From: Romanomermis culicivorax
Lineage: Eukaryota; Nematoda; Enoplea; Mermithida; Mermithidae
Reading direction: 5' to 3'
DNA length: 64,000 nt
Assembly (NCBI GenBank): GCA_963922205.1
Contig: CAWUHX010000206.1
Location: 1-64,000, forward strand
Shown piece by piece: positions 1 to 11,144 of this stretch; within the stretch, counting starts at the first letter, position 1; every line of letters starts with the position of its first letter. A model generated the notes under the pieces. That model searched no databases and had not been told where the DNA came from. It was given only the letters and a program-made list of their open reading frames with translations. A program made the translations under genes and the position numbers.

Positions 1-881
1 TTGAACGAAAAAAATGTCTATATGCTCATAGGCATCTTCTGCATCGCGTCTAGCTGCAGAAGTTAGCTTGGACGCCAAGAAACTCTGCCCAAGCTGCAGC
101 TGTAGCCAAACATGTCCTTAAAAGGACATGTTTTTCTAATTTTTTGCTCATTCCTGGGTTTTACCCCTGCGTCCGATTTGTTGTCAGCGTCCGCCGCCTG
201 TTGCCTAATTTGAATAAATTTGAATAACCCTTCACTGCGTCCGCCCACCTTCCCATTAAATAAATTTGCATAAATTTATACCCGGTTATTGCGTCCGCCG
301 CTTACCCGTCTACAGTACCCGCTGCCCATCAGTGCCAGGTGTCCCGACCGCCCCGGTTCGCAGAGAAATAGTTGGAGAATCCGCCTCCCGATAGCCGAAA
401 CTTGTCGCTAGGGACTCGTGTGGATCTCATCCCCGCTCCAGTGCCAGAAGACCGAAAGTATCCAGGGGACTTGCCACCACGATTCGTCGAATCGCTTGAG
501 AAACAGGACTAGGTGAGTCTTCTCAGGGGATTATTGTTGTTTGTGGGGTATTTGTTGGGGAACCTTCTTAAGTCGGTTTCCCAAGTTTTCCACAGATAAG
601 TAGGGCCTCCACCTCTTAGGTTCGGGCTAACAAGGGGTTGTCTGGTTCATAACCGGGTCCCACAATTTAGGTCATTTTACGGGTGACCCTCTCTCACTGA
701 GTAGGACTCGGGATTGTCGCACCTAGCCTGGCGGCATTGTCCATTACCCTACAGTAAGACCCCAGGACAACACCAGAGAACCAACTATAGACCTCTCTAT
801 AGCCACCATTCGCCAGGTTATGCCCCAACGCCAACCAGGGGAGCCTGGGGAAAATGCCAGTATCCATCAGGAGTCACAGCC
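1..881 (+). mobile_element. Retroelement LTR A, partial, interrupted by Polinton 1
   Basis: This stretch matches the LTRs at 21394-22810 and 35964-37235 from about 21790 and 36363 onwards, so its first ~400 bp lie outside the window. It stops at acagcc (876-881), exactly where Polinton 2 cuts the 3' LTR. The last 145 bp of the LTR are not found after Polinton 1. It resembles the 3' LTR more than the 5' LTR (for example around 20-85) but has extra single bases in homopolymers that the other two lack. It contains the LTR palindrome (110-131) and a consensus splice donor, AG/GTGAGT, at 513. Short reading frames here are not genes. Confidence 0.85.
110..131. repeat. LTR palindrome, 10-bp arms
   Basis: ACATGTCCTT is followed by two bases and then its exact reverse complement. 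The same palindrome is unchanged in the other LTRs at 21901-21922 and 36471-36492. It could form a hairpin in the LTR RNA; its role is unknown. Confidence 0.75.
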
Positions 882-2239
882 AGTAGTAAGGCCGGCCCGT
901 ATAGGTCTTACGCTTAAGGATACTCCTATCTTTTGTGTATGACCTATAATTTGTCACTTTTTGACCGATTTATAGGTCGTACAGTAAACATACACGATTG
1001 GCTTTTGTCGGATTTACAGGTCGTACAGTAAACATATACAGTCAACTTCTTCGTCAATTTATAGGTCGTACAGTAAACATATACGGTCAATTTATAGGTC
1101 GTACGGTTAAGCATGCATGTTCTTGAGTTACCGTAATAGTGGAATTACGGTAATTTTTCGATTATGGTAATAGTTGAATTAGGGTAATAGGTGTGTTACT
1201 GTGGGTGGAAAAGGAAAATCAATGATGAACGCAAAAAGGAAAACTAAAATGAACAAAAAATTGGAAAGAAATAAAAAGAGATCATGTGTAAAAATTGCCT
1301 CCCCTCTGGGAAGAGGAAGCCCTTCAAAAATTTGCACCCCGGACCCCCTTTGTCAAAAGGGTGCCACCTGCAGGTGTAAATATGTTTCGGAGGTCCCATT
1401 TCTGAACGATCGTTCAAGTCAACAAATGTCAGAACGGTAAAATTGGTCAGTAATGGTCTATTTAATGAGTAAAATCTCGAGCAAGTCAATACGCGATGAA
1501 ACATTATCCTTACGGGTGCATGCGTATAAAGTTTGATGTTCTGCCAAAAATGACCAAGAAGGTCTTTTATAAAAAATGACCAGAGCGAGCTGGCCATAAA
1601 AAGCATGTAGACAAATAAGGTCTTTTATAGAAAATGACCAGAACGAGCAGGTCGTAAAAAGCGTGTAGAAAATTTGGAGAGCTGACGTACGGTTAAGCAT
1701 ACAGATTCGGGAGTTATCGTAATAGTAGAATTACGGTAATTTTTCAATTATGGTAATAGATGAATTAGAGTAATAGATGTGTTACTGTAGATGAAAAATG
1801 GAAAACTGAAATGAACAAAAAATGAAACAGAATTAAAAAGCGATCGTGTGTAAAAATGGCTTCTCCCGTGGGCAGAAGAAGCCTTTCAAAAATTTGCGCC
1901 CCTGGACCCCCTTTGACAAAAGGGCGCCACCTGCAGACGTAAATATGCTGGGAGGCCCCATTCCTGAATGATCGTTCAAGTCAATCTCAAACGGTCTAAT
2001 TGGTCAGTAATGGTCTCTTTAATGAGTAAATTCTCGAGAGAGTCAATAGGCGACGAAACATTATCCTTATGGGTGCATGCGTATAAATTTTGATTGACTG
2101 CCAAAATTGACCAAGAAGGTCTTTTATAAAAAATGATCAAAACAAAATGGTTGTAAAAAGCATGTAGAAAAAAGAAAAAATCTTTACATATCAAGAAGAA
2201 AAATTTTTAATTCGATGCAACATTCTACTTTATTGTAAA
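882..2239 (+). repeat. Polinton 1 left terminal inverted repeat
   Basis: This arm pairs with 19681-21132 in inverted orientation. From the tip inwards it has a ~24-bp tip, a short array with the unit ggtcgtacagtaaacatat (about 940-1110), a hairpin TTACCGTAAT/ATTACGGTAA type sequence (about 1126-1160), a ~500-bp module (about 1197-1690), the hairpin again (about 1716-1750) and a second, diverged module (about 1780-2200). It runs almost to the polymerase stop codon at 2242. Small reading frames in the modules are repeated in all arms and are not supported as genes. Confidence 0.88.
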
Positions 2240-2241
2240 AA

Positions 2242-5200
2242 TCATTTAGTCCAACCATAAGGAAATGTACAAAAATTTCGTTTCAAAATACGTTTATCAT
2301 ATACTATACGAAATTTTTTCAAAGTTTTACGAGTAACAACTTTACGATCTTGCTGACGTTCTATATGGAGACTATGTACATCTACTTCTTCTTTTCCATT
2401 GTTTTTTACAAAAGCAAAAACCATTCAACGAAGCGAATAAAAATTAACTTTTTTCATAGTATCTGATGACAAAGTGATACCCCCGACTTTGATTACGTGA
2501 GGGTATTGGTCTGTAGAGGGACTGTACAACCTGTAGGCGTAATTTTTAGGACCTCCACTAACAAATTCGGTAATGTAAGATCCAGAACCATATTCATGTA
2601 ACTCGTCAGTCATTTCACCAAGACACCAACCAGTGGGTACCTGATATTGTTGTTTGTCAACTGTTGACAGGTAAATAATACTATCCGTGTCAAAATACAA
2701 TACTCGACTTTTTAATCGCTCAATGTAATAATATAACTTTAGTCGAGCTTGAGCGGTTGTATAAGCTGCAATAACAGCGTTAGTATTTCCCATGACTACC
2801 GCAAAATCATCATGTTGACAATATGTTGTTGACACCAATTGTTCATTGATTAGTCTAACATTCTTAATAATGTTATCTACATTCATCACAAGTTCAAAAT
2901 ATTCTTTGGGTGCATTAAGGATAACAGTCTTATCCATATTGTTTTGTTGACCAAACTAAAAAACATAAAAATAATTAAATGAAATACAAAAAACTATGCA
3001 AAGTTACTTTTCCCCAGAAAGAATTTAGCATTAATTTCGCCAAAGCCCTCTTTCCAGGATTTTTTCAAATTTTTGAAGAATCCAATGAAATATTCTCACG
3101 ATTGTAGACCTCCATTTCGTATTCACGTTTTTGCTCATCTGTCTGAGCTTTAGCAGGATAGCCTTCACTCTCCTATAAAAATTACAATCAAATTCTGTCA
3201 CATTTACATAATATAAAATTTACTAGTTTCATTTTCATAAAGGTATTGACGTATTGAGTAAATAAACCACCAGTGGGGTTTTTGTTTGGATGATATTGCT
3301 CAATATTATCATAATGCCAAACCTCAAAAATCTTGAGGATCTGAAACAAAAATAATATACATAGAAAAAGAACCATTACCGTAACAATATACCTTATATC
3401 CCTTCTCTAAGGCTTTATATAATTCTATCGTAACCCATGTACCGTCTAATGCTCTGTCTTGGTCGTTATGCACACATGCGGTCTTTTGTGAATCATGCGT
3501 GCAAGTTTTGCATAAAGGAAACAATAATTTACCACCATGTCGATATGGTAAAACAGGATGTAAGAGTTTGGGAGGTGGTAAAACCGTACACTTGATTAAC
3601 CCCTCATAAGGCTGTGACGTTGAGCTGACCTCTTCAAAATCTTCAGTAAAGATTTTTGGATGACCTGTAGGGTATTTCCCATATTTGTTGACAAATGGGT
3701 ATAAACTGCATACATCTACATAATTGATCTTTTCTGCAGGTGTACCATCTTCATTGTACTTAATTTTATGATACAGTTTTACAGCATTAGTGGGACCGCC
3801 AAAGAAAGCTAAAACAAGAAAACTTTTGACAAAATAAAAAAAGAACAATTCAAGATTTTACCTTCTCGAGGATTTATAGGTTCGGGTATTTTGACTGTAT
3901 CAAAAAATGTTTTCATTTCGTGATCTGAGTGAAGTTGTTGTAAAAGTTGGCATTCCCACATTTCGACTACGCTATAACCGAGTGATTGAAGTTCCATAAC
4001 CCGATTAAAAGTGCGTTCATATGCATCGACTGCTTTTGTATTATTATCGGCTGTTAATTGATATCTATTTTTCATACATTTAGGGCAACCATGCCAATAA
4101 CAACCCTGATATTCATAAATTGTGGTGTCTTAATGAGCAAACATATAGATATTAAAATTCCAAAAATTTGAACAAAATTACCTGATAAACCATCAACTTT
4201 GTATCTTCCAATTTGAACTTCACCACCATTAAGTTTATGTCGAATATACAGTTTTACATTTTTATGGGCTTACCACTTCAAAAATTTTAAGGCTATAACA
4301 GACCGTCTCTCTTCTTTACCATAACCTTTGTATGGTATTACACCAATAGTATTTGGCTTCAAAAATAAACGTCGGAAAACTAAGTTGCAAGTACTAGCAA
4401 TGGTTATTGAGTTTTCAAAAGGATCGACATTTGTTTCTTCCATAAAAATATCGCGAAATTTCATACAACATTGTCGTAAAACTTGCACATTGCTACGACA
4501 GTAGTCAAGTAACTCATTATCAAAATTAAATTGACAACCCTAAACAATGATGCATTTAAATGCAAAACTTTATACTTTTGCAAACTTACTGCTTCAAGCT
4601 TTCCATTATACCACTCCAGAAATATGGCACGAGCTGCAGGTTTCATAGCATTGTAACCGTACATGTTGGGTGAGGGATATGAGCTAATATATCCATAATT
4701 TTCTTTTCTATTAAAGAAATGAGGGAAATATCCTTTACATATTTCACTTTCTCCAAATAGTTTCGGTAAAGCCGCCAAAGGCATCGGAAGAAAGTTCAGA
4801 GAATCAATAATTTTTATCGACCCTACTTTGATACACATCAACTCTAAACCTAAAAATAAATAAATAGATGAACATGAAAATGAAAAACTATAAACAATTT
4901 ACTAATTCACCCTTATTAATGATATGTAGTTTATGATGTCCATTAGGATACAAAAACTGCATTATAAATTGTCCATCGAATTCTCGAGAATTATGCGCTA
5001 TTGCTGTAATGTTTTTCATACCTTTTGCAAAAAGGTATTCACAGAAATCATTTAGACATGTAGATCCTTCGAAAATATGCTCACGTTGACTGCATGTATT
5101 GCAGCGAAAATTTCCCTCCTTTTGATGACACTGATTGCATACAGTATGGACAACACATAAATTTGGTTCATGTTCGAACACATCCCCTAATTCGGTTTGT

Positions 5201-7057
5201 CGTAGAATTTTTTTTGTGTAGTCTAAAAATGATAAAAAACAAATTTTTGATTAACAGGACACTTATCAGTAATTCCTGTTTCATTATCATCTAGACACTC
5301 ATCCTCATCAACATTTGTTTCAAATATATCTTCTTCCTCTTCAATTTGTTCGCTACCAACAGGTTGCATAAAATATAAATGATCTAGAATAAAAATTTTC
5401 ATATAAAATAAAATAAAATAATTATACCATATCTAATACCTTTTTTAGGTACGCTTTTATTGCATGTTTTGCATTCAAAATAACCGCAATTATGAGGTTT
5501 AGAATGTGCTTGTTGAATCAGTGTATCACATTGTTCACACACTTTGAAACGGTCGCAAATAGATACCCCTGTTTTTTGATGTTTCGATTGACCTCTTTGA
5601 GTAAAAACAAGCTTGTGTCGAGCAAAACACTCATCATTTTTAAAATATCGCAGACAATCTTTGCATTTTCGAGCATTAAATTGATTACATGGGGGTGTAT
5701 TGTAACACAGAGGACAAACGTTTCTGCATATGTGTTCCCTTTTGTTATTGTAGGCCAGATCGCAATGAGGACAAAAGTAGCTGCGGTCAAAAAATCCAGG
5801 CATCTTTGTAATGACGGAGTAATGGTTATCATGGTGGTAAATATTCAAAACATGCGTTGCTTCAGGTCCTTAAAACTCTAAATACGTACACAATAACAGA
5901 AAAATAAAAAACTCTAACCTCTAAATATTAAATCTTTAAAGCCTTCTCTGCTAAAAACTTTGATTTGATAATTGGGTAATAAAACAGCTTGCAGTTTTTC
6001 CCACTGATGAAAACCGCAAGCTCCTTGATGGTTAGCTAATCCTGCCAAGGTCATCAGTTCTTTAGCAACCCTTGCTTGCAGCAGATGTGACTTGTCAGAC
6101 TTTTGAATACTTTCCCATTTGTGTTCAGCATTCCTATCTTTTTTATGAATGTAAGCTCTAGCAACAACTAGAGCTCTAGCAAAACATAAATCATCCATGT
6201 TGTTGATTTGAATAATACAGCGTTTATCTTTTAGAAAATCATTATGTTTTAAATATTGATGAGCATTGTGAATACCTTAAATAAATAAATAAATAAAAAT
6301 AAAATCTTACATAAGTAATTCTAATTAGCTTACCGCTACCCGCAGGTGGTGTTACAACAATGGTACGAATCGTAGACTGACGACTATCAATTTGTATTTG
6401 CTCATTTGATTGAAGAACAGCATTAAGAGTGTTTACAATCAACTCTCGAGTTAAAGCATGTTTTGGTCTAAAAGGTATCAAAACACGACCTTTTGTCAAA
6501 TCTGGATGGTCAAAGGAAAACCCTATAAATGCATTATCAGCGACATTCTCAGAAATTTGCTCTACTATACATTGAAACATTGGCACTATTTGAGCATTTA
6601 AATCATCCATATGTTCAGTATTACGAAAGTTCACAGAGTACTCGCGACCTTCGGTATTAAAACGCCTAATATTTATGGTACTGGGTTGACCTAGTTCGAA
6701 AAAATCATCCGCAACAAAAGATGCATTCATTACACCTCCACTAACCCCAACACCACCACCACCACCACCACCACCAATTTGAGCTGTTTTGTAAATTTCT
6801 TCCTCATCAGAACTGTAAGGTGTATAACCTTTGTATTGATCATCTTCATCATCATCATAATCTAAAACACTTCCTTCTTCTTCTTCTTCTTCCAAAATAT
6901 TATTATTATCAAGTGTTTCTTCTTCTTTCTCAGAGGTAATATTCTCTGAAGACTCATTCACGATTGTTTCATTGTCTTCATCAGAAGTAATATCTTCTAA
7001 AATTTCCATAGGCATGTCCTCTTCGTCTGAAGTAATATCCTCATAAATAGGTTTCAT
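2242..7057 (-). pseudogene. polB: Protein-primed family B DNA polymerase, 11 exons, broken (copy 1)
   Basis: This is the replicative polymerase of Polintons. Coding blocks are separated by 10 introns of 50-61 nt, each GT..AG on the minus strand. Introns on the plus map: 6276-6333, 5869-5918, 5384-5439, 4850-4910, 4540-4589, 4129-4181, 3809-3861, 3341-3392, 3173-3223, 2956-3007. Removing them keeps one frame, apart from a lost base near 5211, giving about 1426 codons. The first exon is acidic (E/D runs). A Cys/His-rich segment lies in exon 3, the exonuclease region in exon 4, and polymerase motifs including YFDTDS in exon 11. Breaks private to this copy: TAG at 5223-5225 inside the exonuclease I motif, whose Asp also reads His; TAA at 4270-4272; TGA at 3065-3067; TGA at 2425-2427. 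The start ATG at 7055-7057 is shared with copy 2. Confidence 0.9.
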
Positions 7058-7863
7058 TATAAAAATTATCTAAACTAGAAAATATAAAAACTATAAACTA
7101 GAAAAATAGAAAACAACCTATTCATCAAAAACTTATACAGTAATAATAATAGAAAACTTTAATAAATCAGCAAAAACTATTAATTTTATGGTAGAGATTT
7201 CATTATTGTTTACGAGGTTAATGTAGTACTTTTCTTTTTTATGATGGGAAAGCTTTAAAGACGTCTATAACTCATGAACACGTGCCCATATCATTTCTTT
7301 AGCATATTTTATTAGCATATAACCAGTTAAAACCAGTTGAAAACCTGTTTTACTGTACAACCCTAGTATTTTTGTTTTGATTCTTGAAGCTATAAAATAA
7401 CTGTAATAGCTGCTTATAACCCTGTTGCACCATCTTTTCTTTTTATGTGGAAAAGCTTTAAAGACCCTTATAACTCATGCGCACGTGGCTATATTGCTTC
7501 TATAGCTTTGACCTTGATAATTACTATAACACATAAAACACATATATTTTTCTAGCTTTGATCTCAAAGGTTACCGTACCACATAAACACATTTTTATTT
7601 TATTTTTGTAGAACATAGCTCCTCCTCTCATATACTCCTCAGAATAGTAGAATACTGTAGGATATATGTCTTGAATATTTATTATGCTTATAACTCCTCC
7701 TCTTACAGCTATAAGCTATATATCTTGGTTATTTTATTATAGCTATAACCTCCTTTTACTCTAAAATTTTGAACACTTTATACATTTATCTGTTTTGTTG
7801 CTACAAAAACTACTCGCTTCTTCTCTCTCTCTCTGTTTAATATTTCTTCAAGAATTTTCAAAA
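7058..7863. promoter_or_regulatory. Divergent promoter region, Polinton 1
   Basis: This 806-bp gap separates the leftward polymerase from the rightward genes and has no credible reading frame. A composite motif occurs twice 203 bp apart: AAAGCTTTAAAGAC followed by TATAACTCATG and CACGTG (7249-7284 and 7452-7487). A second motif, A(G/A)CTCCTCCTCT, occurs at 7618 and 7692, with a weaker version at 7747. The same motif recurs at 14014 and 14062 ahead of another gene. Promoter function is inferred from position and repetition. Confidence 0.55.
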
Positions 7864-9079
7864 ATGGAACACCAGTTTATGTTAGACGAAAACATGGCAT
7901 TATTTGTAGTGGTTGAAGGTAGATACGTGTCAATCTATTTTCGTAACGTCGACCCTAAAACAAAAGAGGCGTACGGTCGTGGATTCAAGCTCATTTTACC
8001 ACAATACGGTATACTAGGTCGCAATGTCAATATTATTGAAAAGACATTTTCACATGGAGGTCGATGCAGCATCAACCTTGGTTATAAAATGCTGGTCGAG
8101 AGCGACGGGGTTACAGTACGATTTAACAATTTGTTTAATGGAACGACATGGTGTTTATCTAAAGAAGTGAGTTGATATATGAATTCTTTCTTTCTTTCTT
8201 TCTTTTAAAATATAATGTTTTATTCTTTAGCAATTTTGGGGCTGGACCAATATGATACATGAGATAGCGCCAGCTATTTCAAACGAGTACAACGCTTTAG
8301 CAGCAAATTTCCAGCTAGCGATAAAACGCAAAACAAACGAAAACGACGATGTAGCAGGAAAAGATGGTTCTACCCCAAAAATCGTTAAAGAAGAAGAAGT
8401 CGGTTCAGATAAGAAAATTATTAAAGAAGAAGAAGGGATTCATGCTACAAAATTCGCCGGAGAGCAAAGCAATGCTCGTGAAGATCAAAAGGAAGCTAGC
8501 GTTCAAACGTCGTTTATTAATGATCTCTTCATCAACTGTTTCAATGATCCTGACTACGATTCAACTTCGGATACCAATTCGTTGGAAGCCAAAACCAAGC
8601 GTATTTGTGAGTTACGTGTTCCGGGTTTAGATATTCCATGGTTTTTTGATGAGCAAGTAGTAAAAGGTGAAAAATTATTTATAATTATATGTGCTGAGTT
8701 AGTTATACAAGACATCTTTAATGGGTGTATTTTTGATTGTTATTGCGTGAAAGAGGTAGGAATTGTTGAGGATCATCAGTGTCCAGCTCGTAATTCCATA
8801 TATAATATCGCAATTACACCAACAGTTAATCGTTTATATGAAAAGATGGGACTTATCATTGACTGCTTTGAATATGTTATAGGTGAAGTTCAAGGTTATT
8901 ACTGTCTTCGCGCTTCTAAACAGATGATTGACATATTTAGATGTATACCACTTACAAGTACTGGTCGTAAAATTCTTAAGGATACTGTAGCTAGTTTTAT
9001 TGATGAAGGTTATCATTATGATTTTGATGATGCTGTTGTTATCAAAACACTACGCGATTTTATTAACAGTAAATTGTAA
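7864..9079 (+). CDS. Unknown Polinton protein, two exons, 383 aa (copy 1)
   Basis: Exon 1 is 7864-8166 and exon 2 is 8231-9079, separated by a 64-nt intron with GTGAGT donor and TTTAG acceptor that keeps the frame (phase 0). The start at 7864 is preferred over an upstream in-frame codon at 7795, because a CT repeat before it differs by 2 bp between the copies and would shift any earlier start. The first ~110 residues look like a compact beta-rich domain rich in Gly and aromatic residues. A Lys/Glu-rich linker follows (KEEEVGSDKKIIKEEE), then a C-terminal half with many Cys and hydrophobic residues. I do not recognise the family. It is the first rightward gene, so an early regulatory or DNA-binding role is possible but unproven. 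The protein is identical in copy 2. Confidence 0.72.
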
Positions 9080-9392
9080 AAGTTTTGCTTACATTCATTC
9101 ATTCATTCATTACAGTTTGTATGTTTTAATTAGCTATAGTTTGCTTGCTTATGTAATTGCTTACGTATTTGCTTGTTATATAATTTCATACATACATTGC
9201 GCGTATATTTTGCATACAGTAATGCTATTCTATTTTATATAATCATCTATCTATCTTTATATTTTACATGTGCGCTGTTTTATATTGTAATTTTGATAAT
9301 TATATATAACATTTTGTTTTAAATAATAATAAAAATCATTTTAAAAATTGTTCAAGTAAAAAGTGGTTGGTTTTTGTTGTTGTCAAAAAGAG
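9080..9392. other. Intergenic gap before the ATPase
   Basis: This AT-rich stretch has a short (TCAT)n run near 9092 and AATAAA-like signals near 9325-9340. No gene or clear promoter was seen. Confidence 0.4.
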
Positions 9393-10046
9393 ATGTCAAA
9401 TGATGATGGAAAGTTTTATATATGGAAACATCCATTTAACTGTATAGTTTCTGCTCCAACAAAATCAGGAAAAACACAATTTGTTAAAAAACTTGTAATT
9501 TTTGCTAAAGAAATTCTTCACCCTGCCCCTGTGAAAATTTATTGGTGTTATTCGGAATGGCAAGAAGCTTAGGATGAATTAGTTCAGAAATGTTCTTATG
9601 TAGAATTTATTCAAGGTTCGCCTGATTTGAATGAACTTCAGAAAAGTGAAGATACACCTAAATTATTAATTATGGATGATATGATGCAAGAGATGAAGAA
9701 TGATCAAAGTTTAAGTCAACTTTTTACTAAAGGATCGCATCATTGGAATATATCAATTATACATATAGTTCAGAATGCCTTTTTTGATGGAATGCGTACG
9801 AGTAGGATAAACGCTCAATATTTAATTCTTTTAAAAAACCCAAGCGATAGATTACAAGTCGGCACACTGGCTCGACAGATTTTTCCAACTACCTCAAATT
9901 ATTTCATAGAGGCGTATGAGGATGCTACTAGTAAACCATACGGTTATTTATTAATAGATCTTACACAGACATGTCCTGAAAAATATCGACTTAGATCTAA
10001 TATATTCCCCGACAATGATCATATGATTTTGTATACACCTAAATGA
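9393..10046 (+). pseudogene. FtsK/HerA-type genome-packaging ATPase, in-frame TAG (copy 1)
   Basis: The reading frame of 218 codons has a Walker A motif SAPTKSGKT near residue 25 and a Walker B LLIMDDMM after the middle, followed by a typical sensor region (HHWNISIIHIVQN). In Polintons and related viruses this enzyme is predicted to drive DNA into capsids. A single TAG at 9570-9572 (codon 60) falls between Walker A and Walker B. The same TAG is in copy 2 (45899-45901), inside the nearly identical core of the two elements. The start is placed at the ATG at 9393, since the upstream frame has only non-ATG starts. Unless the TAG is read through, no whole ATPase can be made. Confidence 0.88.
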
Positions 10047-10104
10047 TTCATCATTTTTACAAAAAACTTTATACAGGTTAGTCGGATCCTATTATTTTAG
10101 CGAT

Positions 10105-10539
10105 ATGCTATACAGTAAACACATTTTTTTAAACACTCTCGCTGTGATCCTTTTCATAGCTGTTTTTATTGTATGGGTACAATACCCTTTTCAATTTTAT
10201 GAAAATGAAGAAGAACCTGTAAATGTTACAGATTTTAGGATACCAAACACAAAAAATGTTACAGATCAGAAATTATTATTACGGGAAAATTATAAATTAC
10301 ATATAATACCCTTACTACGTTATGTAGAAAAAATTTTACATTGTCCTCAGAATGATGGACAATTTATGCAATTACGAGCGTGTTTCAAAATATATATTTT
10401 CAATCCTGTCGTATTTTCTTGTTGTAGTCGAAGCAGTAAATTTCAAAACTTGTACATCAATGGAAGTAGATTACGATATATTGATACGATAGCTTTATTA
10501 CATAATCAGAAAAAAATATTATACCCTTTATCAGTCTAA
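10105..10539 (+). CDS. Unknown membrane-anchored protein, 144 aa (copy 1)
   Basis: One hydrophobic segment near the N-terminus (about residues 8-26) would act as a signal anchor. Downstream are three possible N-glycosylation sites (NVT, NVT, NGS) and several Cys, so the C-terminal part probably faces the lumen or outside. I do not recognise the family. The frame is unbroken and the protein is identical in copy 2. The gene lies between the ATPase and the small two-exon gene. Confidence 0.62.
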   Translation: MLYSKHIFLNTLAVILFIAVFIVWVQYPFQFYENEEEPVNVTDFRIPNTKNVTDQKLLLRENYKLHIIPLLRYVEKILHCPQNDGQFMQLRACFKIYIFNPVVFSCCSRSSKFQNLYINGSRLRYIDTIALLHNQKKILYPLSV

Positions 10540-10599
10540 TCGAGAATTTTGAAGAGGTTGGTCGTTTTTCTATAATTCGTTTGTTTTGTGACAATTACG

Positions 10600-11062
10600 A
10601 TGTCAGCTGCATTTGAAGTTTTTGTCAGAATGGTGCAAAATAAAGTAAAAGGTAAAAATTTTATATCCCTTCTTTAACTATTTATTAAACTATAGTATTT
10701 TTATTTAAAGTAAAATACTAAACAACAAACAGAAATGCGAAATAGCTGATTTGTTTTGGACTCGTTTTTCACCCGAAGCCAAGATTTTTTACAAAGACAT
10801 AGCTAAGGTGTGCAACCATTTACGGCGTGAAGTTGGTTTACCCATGGGACGTAAAAAAGTTACACAATTTTGGTGTTTTGCTAGATTATTACTGACCGAG
10901 TTGGATATGATCGAAACTCGTGCTATTTTCCTAGAAGATCTTTTTTTAAAACTAGATACAGCTCATAAACTATTTTTTATGAATATGAATAACTTGTGTG
11001 CTTTTTCTAGAGGCGAAGAGTTGAATATCATCATACAAAATGAAGCTTCATTACTATCTTAA
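10600..11062 (+). CDS. Small unknown protein, probably two exons, about 124 aa (copy 1)
   Basis: An ATG at 10600 opens a short frame that most simply joins 10733-11062 through an intron of about 88 nt (10645-10732, GTAAAA donor, ACAG acceptor, phase 0). An alternative donor 7 nt later paired with an acceptor near 10745 would also stay in frame, so the exact sites are uncertain. Without splicing the main block has no ATG. The body is mixed and aromatic-rich (FWTRFSPEAKIFYKD), with a basic patch GRKK. No family recognised. One residue differs from copy 2. Confidence 0.55.
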
Positions 11063-11144
11063 TGTAATACAATAAATATTTCAATGTTTACTCCTCATTT
11101 GGTCATTATTGTAAAATTTTTCTGTACTGTACAGTCTGTTTTGT

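Noticed and set aside
940-1110. CRISPR-like look of the short array with spaced repeats
   Set aside because: The array is in the inverted repeats of a eukaryotic element, mirrored at the other end, and the spacers are themselves similar.
1201-2194. Reading frames of 60-120 codons in the TIR modules (also near 19720-20795, 37559-38527, 56293-57342)
   Set aside because: They occur on both strands, in different frames in each module, are broken by small changes, and lie over hairpin repeats.
6276-6333. Alternative donor GTAAGA for the first polymerase intron
   Set aside because: It would put the next exon in the wrong frame; the donor GTAAGC keeps the frame.
7795-7863. Earlier start for the 383-aa gene
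   Set aside because: A CT repeat differing by 2 bp between copies puts this segment out of frame in copy 2.
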